Below, one piece after another: positions 1-4,267 of a stretch of DNA of 5,575 nt. The first letter of the stretch is position 1. Every line of letters starts with the position of its first letter. The notes under the pieces were generated by a model. It was not told the DNA's origin and searched no databases. It worked only from the letters and a program-made list of their open reading frames with translations. Made by a program: the position numbers and the translations under genes. The DNA lies in assembly GCF_014859565.1 (NCBI RefSeq), contig NZ_JACUUA010000205.1, forward strand, positions 1-5,575, in the 5' to 3' direction. This stretch comes from Marinospirillum sp. GTDB lineage: Bacteria; Pseudomonadota; Gammaproteobacteria; Pseudomonadales; Halomonadaceae.

Positions 1-1
1 G

Positions 2-148
2 CGCGGGGATCAATGTTATGCCGTGCCACTGGCCGCCCAGCTGTTTGTGGCCGGACAGGATCAACAACCCCGCCCCTTGCGCTGGTTACCTACCGGACAG
101 CGCCAGCCCACAAGCGAGCCACTTAAACTGGCGGCCAACTGCCATTGA
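2..148 (+). CDS. C-terminal end of an unrecognised protein (5' end outside window)
   Basis: An open frame enters from the left edge and ends at TGA 146-148, giving 48 residues that finish LKLAANCH. Third codon positions are mostly G or C, as in the other genes here, and the composition (LAAQLFVAGQDQQ, then PLRWLPTGQRQ) looks like a real soluble protein tail. Another plus frame is also open across this stretch but encodes a Cys/Trp/Pro-rich, implausible product. I do not recognise the family and assign no function. The gene converges on the minus-strand genes that follow, and no intrinsic terminator is visible between them. Confidence 0.5.
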   Translation, partial: RGDQCYAVPLAAQLFVAGQDQQPRPLRWLPTGQRQPTSEPLKLAANCH

Positions 149-194
149 AGAGTGCTGGAGGCGAGTTGGGCTTTGTTCATGTTGAGAAGGTTGA

Positions 195-353
195 TTATGT
201 GCTACGCGCGATGTTTGGAAACCTGTCGGGATGTTCAATTATTTCCTCCGTCAGATCCACATCAAGCTCAGGCCAGTAAAAATGCCCTAGGGGCTTCTCC
301 TCAACATTCACGATTGCACTGACTGGCTGCTCTTTAAACCAGGGAAAACAGTT
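195..353 (-). pseudogene. Truncated remnant of a small DUF2442-like gene
   Basis: Downstream of the sigma-54 regulator, on the same strand, one frame reads sensibly for about 50 residues and ends at TAA (197-195). It includes GHFYWPELDVDL followed by EEIIEHPDRFPNIAR. The W-P-x-L-D-x-D-L signature resembles the C-terminal end of short DUF2442-type proteins, which are often found near toxin-antitoxin genes; that likeness is from memory and not tested. The frame runs back into the regulator's coding sequence, meets a stop at 395-393 and contains no ATG. The only start-like codon is GTG at 311, without a Shine-Dalgarno. I therefore call it the 3' stub of a lost gene. It could instead be a 38-codon GTG gene or a chance open frame. 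Confidence 0.38.
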
Positions 354-355
354 GG

Positions 356-1684
356 CTAAGCCAGCCTTGCCAGTTTGCGGTAGAGGGTTCGTTCACTCAC
401 TCCCAGCCGCACGGCCAGTTCTCGGCGGTCACCATCAAAGTGGTGCAGTAAGGCTTTCAGGTAATGCTGTTCCAGTTGATCCAGCGGCAATACCTGCCCC
501 ACCGCCTCGGAAAGCAAATCATCCATTTTTGCTGCTTCAACTGAAACATCAGGTTGGAACAGGTGTTTTGCTTCGATCACTCCATCATCAGTCAGCAAGA
601 TACCCCGCTCCAGCAGGTTTCTTAGCTCACGGATATTACCGGGAAAATTATAACGTTCAAGGTAGGTCAGGGCTGATGCACCCAACTGTACCTGTTCGCC
701 ACCCGGCAGACGGCGCAGCAGGGTTTGTGCCAATAAAGACAGGTCTTCGCGTCGTTCGGCCAAGCTGGGCAAGTGGATGGGAAAAGCTGAAATACGATAA
801 TAAAGATCCGCCCGAAAACGCCCCTGTTTAACGGCTTCTTCTAGCTTGCGATGGGTGGCACAGATCAGGCGAAAGCTGGCGTGTTGTGGTTCCATCCCCC
901 CAACACTGCGGTAGGTGCCGGTTTCGATCAGGCGCAAGAGTTTGACCTGTTGTGACAGTGGGATTTCACCAATTTCATCCAGAAACAGGGTTCCACCATG
1001 AGCCGCTTCCACCAGTCCTTTTTTACGGCTCAGTGCACCGGTAAAGGCACCTTTTTCATGCCCGAACAACTCACTTTCAAACAGGGTTTCCGGTAAACCG
1101 GAGCACTCCACTGTCACAAAGGGTTTACGGGCACGGGGGCTGGCATCATGTAATGCTCTGGCAACCAGTTCTTTACCTGTGCCGGTCTCCCCCAGTAACA
1201 ACACGGAAATATCACTCGGCGCAGCACGGCGCATCAACGCCAGCATTTGCTGAAAAGCAGGCGAACGACCCACCAGTCCTTCTGATGCTCCAGCACTGGC
1301 TGCCGCTTCCCTGACCCGATGCAACACTTCAAGGTAAGCAAGAATCTCGCCCTGTTCAGACAACACCGGACTGAGTTCAACATCAACATGCTCTTCGCCG
1401 CGCGGCGTCTGATGTTGATGCAAAACCCGCTGACGCTGGCCGGTTTCCTGACAACGCCTTAACGGGCAGGCCTCCCCTGCCAGATCACAGGGTTGATCAT
1501 ATCCATGCGAAACGGCATAACAGGTTTGTTGCAGCAGGCTTTCGGCTGAGGTGCTGGCCGTGACATAAACAGCACGATAGGCACGATTGGTGGCTAGAAT
1601 GCGGTAATCCAGACCAATCAGTGTGGCTGGTTCACTAATGGCATCCAGCAGCACCTGCATTTCAGCAAAAGAAATTGACGCCAT
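356..1684 (-). CDS. Sigma-54-dependent enhancer-binding regulator (PAS / AAA+ / Fis-HTH)
   Basis: This is a 442-residue bacterial enhancer-binding protein, a cytoplasmic ATPase that remodels sigma-54 RNA polymerase to open promoters. Residues about 6-122 form a PAS sensory domain. Residues 139-375 are the AAA+ core: Walker A GETGTGKE at 165-172, sigma-54-contacting GAFTGA loop at 212-217, Walker B GGTLFLDE at 230-237, and the RFRADLYYRI segment from 289. The last 23 residues are a Fis-type helix-turn-helix containing GVSERTLYRKL. There is no receiver domain, so control is probably by a small molecule or redox signal. The PAS domain has four cysteines, C55, C66, C73 and C78, beside H60, H89 and H91. 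I chose ATG 1684 (GGA ten bases upstream) over an in-frame TTG at 1699 that lacks a ribosome site. It lies just downstream of the small membrane-protein gene and its sigma-54 promoter, its likely target. The ligand is unknown. Confidence 0.93.
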   Translation of the reverse strand: MASISFAEMQVLLDAISEPATLIGLDYRILATNRAYRAVYVTASTSAESLLQQTCYAVSHGYDQPCDLAGEACPLRRCQETGQRQRVLHQHQTPRGEEHVDVELSPVLSEQGEILAYLEVLHRVREAAASAGASEGLVGRSPAFQQMLALMRRAAPSDISVLLLGETGTGKELVARALHDASPRARKPFVTVECSGLPETLFESELFGHEKGAFTGALSRKKGLVEAAHGGTLFLDEIGEIPLSQQVKLLRLIETGTYRSVGGMEPQHASFRLICATHRKLEEAVKQGRFRADLYYRISAFPIHLPSLAERREDLSLLAQTLLRRLPGGEQVQLGASALTYLERYNFPGNIRELRNLLERGILLTDDGVIEAKHLFQPDVSVEAAKMDDLLSEAVGQVLPLDQLEQHYLKALLHHFDGDRRELAVRLGVSERTLYRKLARLA

Positions 1685-1700
1685 GATCCGGTTTTCCAAG

Positions 1701-1714
1701 TGACAAGAATGTCA
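1701..1714. promoter_or_regulatory. Operator-like palindrome at the regulator's own start
   Basis: TGACA-AGAA-TGTCA is a perfect 5-bp inverted repeat with a 4-bp spacer, ending 16 bp before the regulator ATG. It has the same TGnCA-N4-TGnCA layout as the two elements at 2064-2077 and 2085-2098. A fixed pattern of eight bases is expected about once per 65,000 positions. I infer an autoregulatory site for the adjacent enhancer-binding protein. Only about 50 bp separate the terminator from the ATG, and no convincing sigma-70 promoter is visible there (CTGACG at 1733-1728 lacks a good -10). Confidence 0.55.
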
Positions 1715-1734
1715 TTTAAAACCAGATCGTCAGT

Positions 1735-1763
1735 AAAAAAAAGCCCACAGACAGGCTGTGGGC
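1735..1763 (-). terminator. Intrinsic terminator of the small membrane-protein transcript
   Basis: On the minus strand an 8-bp perfect stem (GCCCACAG / CTGTGGGC, 1763-1756 and 1750-1743) closes a CCTGT loop and is followed by eight T (1742-1735). A T tract also precedes the stem. On the plus strand the stem is followed by A residues, so termination there is not expected. It lies 54 bases after the stop of the 39-codon gene and 50 bases before the regulator ATG, so it separates the two. Confidence 0.92.
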
Positions 1764-1817
1764 AAAAAAAGTGTCAGACTTAACTGCCACCGGAGAAGAT
1801 ATTGGCACCAGGCTGGC

Positions 1818-1937
1818 TCAACTCATCAACAAACCCAGTTGCAATAAGCCTGGAAAAATACCCATCAGCAGGCTGACCACCAGCAATATCAGAGAAATCA
1901 CCGGACTCATTTTTTCAAAATCAGTTGCATCACTCAT
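1818..1937 (-). CDS. 39-residue single-helix membrane protein, sigma-54 controlled
   Basis: The short frame encodes an acidic N-terminus (MSDATDFEK) and then about 28 residues with no charge, rich in Leu, Val and Ile (SLILLVVSLLMGIFPGLL, roughly residues 15-32), ending LGLLMS. This predicts one inner-membrane helix with a Gly-x-x-Pro-Gly kink. GGAG at 1948-1945 is 7 bases from this ATG; a tandem ATG at 1940 is only 4 bases away. The frame stays open up to an ATG at 2069, but that lies upstream of the sigma-54 promoter (1973-1989), so the 39-residue form is the one this promoter can express. Its own promoter in front and an intrinsic terminator behind make it a separate transcription unit. I do not recognise the family. 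Possible roles are a small subunit or modulator of a membrane complex, or a membrane-active stress or toxin peptide. It has no basic residues at the C-terminus, unlike many type I toxins. Confidence 0.75.
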   Translation of the reverse strand: MSDATDFEKMSPVISLILLVVSLLMGIFPGLLQLGLLMS

Positions 1938-1944
1938 CATTGTG

Positions 1945-1948
1945 CTCC
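1945..1948 (-). promoter_or_regulatory. Shine-Dalgarno that sets the small gene's start
   Basis: GGAG on the minus strand stands 4 bases before ATG 1940 and 7 bases before ATG 1937. The spacing favours the second ATG. It lies in the predicted leader of the sigma-54 transcript, which begins near 1962. Confidence 0.7.
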
Positions 1949-1972
1949 ATTTGTGGTTTACACAAGGGATAT

Positions 1973-1989
1973 TGCAACCGCCGTGCCAG
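1973..1989 (-). promoter_or_regulatory. Full-consensus sigma-54 (-24/-12) promoter
   Basis: The minus strand reads CTGGCACGGCGGTTGCA, matching every defined position of the sigma-54 consensus YTGGCACGRNNNTTGCW. The invariant GG (1987-1986) and GC (1975-1974) are exactly 10 bp apart. With the C of GC at -12, the start falls near 1962, leaving a leader of about 24 bases before ATG 1937. The adjacent gene encodes a sigma-54 activator, which makes a chance match very unlikely. It drives the 39-codon gene; the terminator at 1735-1763 should stop most transcription before the regulator. Confidence 0.93.
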
Positions 1990-2003
1990 ATAGGATTATT
2001 TAT

Positions 2004-2016
2004 TAAAAGCCTGATT
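2004..2016 (-). promoter_or_regulatory. Candidate IHF site between activator sites and sigma-54 promoter
   Basis: The minus strand reads AATCAGGCTTTTA, which fits the IHF consensus WATCAANNNNTTR at all defined positions except one (G for the sixth-position A). The flanks are A/T-rich. It is centred near -48 relative to the predicted start, between the paired upstream elements and the -24 box, where IHF usually bends sigma-54 promoters. IHF motifs are degenerate, so the support is position plus partial match. Confidence 0.45.
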
Positions 2017-2063
2017 TTTAGCGGCTTTCTGAAATACGAGGTTCCTGCATCAGATTGTTTATC

Positions 2064-2077
2064 TGTCATTATTGGCA
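2064..2077. promoter_or_regulatory. Upstream activator element 1 (TGnCA-N4-TGnCA)
   Basis: TGTCATTATTGGCA is an imperfect inverted repeat (TGTCA / TGGCA, 4-bp spacer). Its centre lies about 108 bp upstream of the predicted sigma-54 start, a typical distance for an enhancer-binding protein. It matches element 2 at 12 of 14 positions and lies exactly 21 bp, or two helical turns, from it. Assignment to the neighbouring regulator is inference. Confidence 0.65.
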
Positions 2078-2084
2078 GCTCTTA

Positions 2085-2098
2085 TGTCATTTATGGCA
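2085..2098. promoter_or_regulatory. Upstream activator element 2 (TGnCA-N4-TGnCA)
   Basis: TGTCATTTATGGCA is the second copy, centred about 129 bp upstream of the predicted sigma-54 start and on the same DNA face as element 1. Paired, phased sites allow two dimers to seed a hexamer, the usual arrangement for sigma-54 activators. It ends only 23 bp before the predicted upp -35 box, so occupancy could also affect upp. Confidence 0.65.
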
Positions 2099-2121
2099 AG
2101 ACATCCCGCCAACATGAATAT

Positions 2122-2150
2122 TTGTCCTGAGATCATTTACGCAGGATAAT
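2122..2150 (+). promoter_or_regulatory. Predicted sigma-70 promoter of upp-uraA
   Basis: TTGTCC (2122-2127) and GATAAT (2145-2150) are separated by 17 bp. They match the -35 and -10 consensus at 4 of 6 and 5 of 6 positions. The start would fall near 2157, giving a leader of about 34 bases that contains the upp ribosome site GAGG (2182-2185). The -10 lies inside the left arm of the dyad at 2144-2177. Confidence 0.55.
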
Positions 2151-2177
2151 AGTTGACCTTCTGTTCAATCATTATCC
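2144..2177. repeat. 34-bp dyad over the upp -10 region and leader
   Basis: GGATAAT (2144-2150) and ATTATCC (2171-2177) are perfect 7-bp inverted arms. An inner pair, GTTGA (2152-2156) and TCAAT (2165-2169), extends the symmetry about the same axis with one A/C mismatch and one G-T pair, around an 8-base centre. It covers the predicted -10, so a repressor operator is the simplest reading. If transcription starts further upstream it could instead form a leader hairpin ending just before the ribosome site. It does not resemble the PurR operator. Confidence 0.6.
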
Positions 2178-2190
2178 GCGTGAGGTTTTC

Positions 2191-2820
2191 ATGGGTCTGC
2201 ACGTCATCCAACACCCGCTGGTTCAGCACAAGCTTGGCTTGATGCGGGCTGAGCACATCAGCACCAAAAGTTTCCGTGAGCTGGCCAACGAACTGGGCAA
2301 CCTGCTAACTTATGAAGCCACCAAGGATCTGGAGCTGGAAACAGAAACCATCACCAGCTGGAGTGGTGATCGGATTCCGGTACAGCGCTTAAAAGGCAAA
2401 AAAATCACCGCAGTCCCCATTTTACGCGCTGGTATTGGCATGCTGGATGGCATGTTGCGCCTGGTGCCCAGCGCCAAGGTCAGTGTGGTGGGTCTGTATC
2501 GCAATGAAGAAACTCTGGAACCCGTGCCCTACTTCGAGAAGTTTGCCGGGGATATGGAAGAGCGTATTGCACTGGTGCTGGACCCCATGCTGGCAACCGG
2601 CGGCTCGATGGTCGCCACCCTCGATATGTTAAAAAAACACGGCTGCAACAGTGTACGGATTCTGGTGCTGGTGGCTGCACCGGAAGGGGTTAAGCGGGTG
2701 CTGGATGCTCACCCGGAGGTGGACATTTACACCGCCTCGCTGGATGAGTGTCTGAATGAACAGGGTTATATCCTGCCCGGCCTGGGTGATGCCGGTGACA
2801 AGATTTTTGGTACTCGTTAA
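2191..2820 (+). CDS. upp: Uracil phosphoribosyltransferase
   Basis: This cytoplasmic pyrimidine-salvage enzyme converts uracil and 5-phosphoribosyl diphosphate (PRPP) to UMP and pyrophosphate. The 209 residues match the usual length (E. coli Upp has 208) and the sequence is close to E. coli throughout. Visible landmarks are PILRAGIGM (76-84), [12 protein letters not shown] (104-115), the PRPP-binding loop [13 protein letters not shown] (128-140), and the uracil-binding C-terminus [18 protein letters not shown] (192-209). GAGG at 2182-2185 lies 5 bases before the ATG. It is followed after 20 bases by the uracil permease gene, so uptake and conversion are coupled in one operon. The domain is complete with no missing catalytic residue. 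Confidence 0.98.
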   Translation: MGLHVIQHPLVQHKLGLMRAEHISTKSFRELANELGNLLTYEATKDLELETETITSWSGDRIPVQRLKGKKITAVPILRAGIGMLDGMLRLVPSAKVSVVGLYRNEETLEPVPYFEKFAGDMEERIALVLDPMLATGGSMVATLDMLKKHGCNSVRILVLVAAPEGVKRVLDAHPEVDIYTASLDECLNEQGYILPGLGDAGDKIFGTR

Positions 2821-2840
2821 CCTCTCTGGAGAGATTCAAC

Positions 2841-4118
2841 ATGTCTTCTGCCCCACCTGCTGAAAGTGGTTTTCTGAATTTTAAAACGTCCCTGTCCGGT
2901 GCCCAGATGCTGTTTGTGGCTTTTGGTGCACTGGTGCTGGTTCCGTTGCTGACCGGCCTGGATCCCAACGTCGCTCTTTTTACTGCTGGCCTCGGTACGC
3001 TGGTTTTTCATGGTGTCACTAAAAAAAGTGTACCCGTGTTTCTTGCCAGCTCTTTTGCTTTTATTGCCCCGATTCATGTCAGTGTGCAGCAGTGGGGTGT
3101 AGAAGCCACCATGGGCGGCCTGATGGCTGCCGGTGTTGCTTATATTCTGCTGAGCCTGCTGGTAAAAATCTACGGTGCCAATATTCTGCATCGTATCCTG
3201 CCTGCCATAGTGGTCGGCCCGGTGATTATGGTGATTGGTCTGGCGCTGGCACCGGTGGCGGTGAATATGGCACTGGGTAAAACCGGGGATGGTTCTGCCG
3301 AGTTGTTTCCTTACCTTCCAGCCTTGCTCACCTCCATGACGGCTTTGCTGGTCACACTGGCACTGGCGGTGTTTGGACGAGGGTTTTACAAACTCCTGTC
3401 AATTCTGGGTGGTGTGCTCAGTGGTTACCTGCTGGCTTACCTACTGGGTATGGTGGATTTCAGCCCGATGCAAACAGCCGCTTGGGTGGCAACACCAGCT
3501 TTCACTTTTCCGCAGTTTCATTGGGCGGCAATTTTGTTCATGATTCCGGTAGCCATTGCACCGGCGGTTGAACATCTGGGTGACATGATTGCCATCGGCC
3601 AGATTACCGGCAAAAACTTCATCAAAAAACCCGGCTTGCACCGCACCCTGCTGGGTGATGGTCTGGCAACCTCTGTAGCAGCATTTTTTGGTGGACCACC
3701 CAACACCACCTATTCGGAAGTGACTGGTGCGGTGATGATCACCCGCAGTTTTAACCCGATGATCATGATCTGGGCCGCTATTATTGCCATCCTACTGGCT
3801 TTTGCCGGAAAACTCGGTGCTGCATTACAAACCATTCCGACTCCAGTGATGGGTGGCATCATGACGCTGTTATTTGGTTCCATTGCCGTAGTGGGCATGA
3901 ACACCCTGACCCGCGCTCATCTGGATCTGACCGCACCACGTAATCTTTGTATTGCTTCACTGATCCTGGTATTCGGTATTGGTGGCATGCAGATCGGTGG
4001 CGGTATGTTTATGCTGCAGGGTGTGGGGCTGGCTGCAATAGTTGGTATTGCACTGAATTTGATCCTGCCGGGTGCTCCGGTGATCAAAGGTGAAACTCCA
4101 GTCTCAGATAACCATTAA
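2841..4118 (+). CDS. uraA: Uracil:proton symporter, NCS2 family
   Basis: This 425-residue inner-membrane permease imports uracil with protons and is the partner of Upp. It is hydrophobic throughout, consistent with the 14-segment NCS2 fold, and has about the length of E. coli UraA (429). SSFAFIAP near residues 70-77 corresponds to the substrate-site strand of TM3. E244 (in VEHLGD) and E293 (in NTTYSEV) align with E. coli UraA E241 and E290, the residues for proton coupling and uracil binding. The PGLHR segment and PTPVMGG near 333-339 are also conserved. GGAGAG at 2828-2833 gives a good ribosome site for ATG 2841, 20 bases after the upp stop. No clear intrinsic terminator follows. Confidence 0.96.
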   Translation: MSSAPPAESGFLNFKTSLSGAQMLFVAFGALVLVPLLTGLDPNVALFTAGLGTLVFHGVTKKSVPVFLASSFAFIAPIHVSVQQWGVEATMGGLMAAGVAYILLSLLVKIYGANILHRILPAIVVGPVIMVIGLALAPVAVNMALGKTGDGSAELFPYLPALLTSMTALLVTLALAVFGRGFYKLLSILGGVLSGYLLAYLLGMVDFSPMQTAAWVATPAFTFPQFHWAAILFMIPVAIAPAVEHLGDMIAIGQITGKNFIKKPGLHRTLLGDGLATSVAAFFGGPPNTTYSEVTGAVMITRSFNPMIMIWAAIIAILLAFAGKLGAALQTIPTPVMGGIMTLLFGSIAVVGMNTLTRAHLDLTAPRNLCIASLILVFGIGGMQIGGGMFMLQGVGLAAIVGIALNLILPGAPVIKGETPVSDNH

Positions 4119-4206
4119 ACAACCTTGGCGGCGCAGGGAAGCATCCGCCTAAAGCAGCAAAAAAAAGACTCAATATTCCGCCATTAGTCTTAACCCCTTC
4201 ATTTCC

Positions 4207-4223
4207 ATGCCACAAAGTGGCAT
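4207..4223. repeat. Perfect palindrome in the gap before the chemotaxis gene
   Basis: ATGCCAC-AAA-GTGGCAT is a perfect 7-bp inverted repeat with a 3-base centre, 44 bases before the chemotaxis start. It may be a repressor site or, if transcribed, a small leader hairpin. It is not followed by a T tract, so it is not a terminator. The inner part reads TGCCA-N5-TGGCA, like the TGnCA elements near the sigma-54 promoter but with a spacer one base longer. Nothing else clear is visible in 4119-4267; no convincing sigma-70 or flagellar-type promoter was found. Confidence 0.5.
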
Positions 4224-4267
4224 ATTCAGTAGTGTCGGTCATATTCCTATAACAAGAGCCGCTGACC

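Noticed and set aside
352..831. 159-codon plus-strand frame
   Set aside because: It is antisense to the AAA+ and HTH regions of the regulator and has a low-complexity Pro/His/Ala product.
1685..1699. TTG start at 1699 for the sigma-54 regulator
   Set aside because: There is no Shine-Dalgarno before the TTG; ATG 1684 has a GGA at a workable distance and begins at a typical PAS N-terminus.
1803..1818. Plus-strand sigma-54-like sequence TGGCACCAGGCTGGCT with GG-N10-GC spacing
   Set aside because: It has two mismatches to the consensus, lies in the 3' end of the small gene, and faces no plus-strand gene. An antisense promoter is possible but unsupported.
1938..2069. Longer 83-residue version of the small membrane protein from ATG 2069
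   Set aside because: Its start lies upstream of the sigma-54 promoter at 1973-1989, and the added residues show no coherent domain. GGAG supports ATG 1937.
1771..2130. 119-codon plus-strand frame starting at GTG 1771
   Set aside because: There is no ribosome site, and it is the complement of the small gene and its control region, crossing a perfect minus-strand promoter.
2153..2158. TTGACC as a -35 box for upp
   Set aside because: There is no -10-like hexamer 16-18 bp downstream; it forms part of the dyad's inner arm instead.
4127..4149. GGCGG / CCGCC inverted repeat just after uraA
   Set aside because: The stem is only 5 bp with a 13-base loop and no T tract follows, so it does not qualify as an intrinsic terminator.
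4166..4192. AAGACT / AGTCTT repeat next to an A run, readable as a minus-strand terminator
   Set aside because: The stem is a weak 6 bp with a 15-base loop, and no minus-strand gene lies upstream to need it.
4225..4253. TTCAGT-N17-TATAAC as a sigma-70 promoter for the chemotaxis gene
   Set aside because: The -10 is good but transcription would start about 8 bases before the ATG, leaving out the ribosome site.
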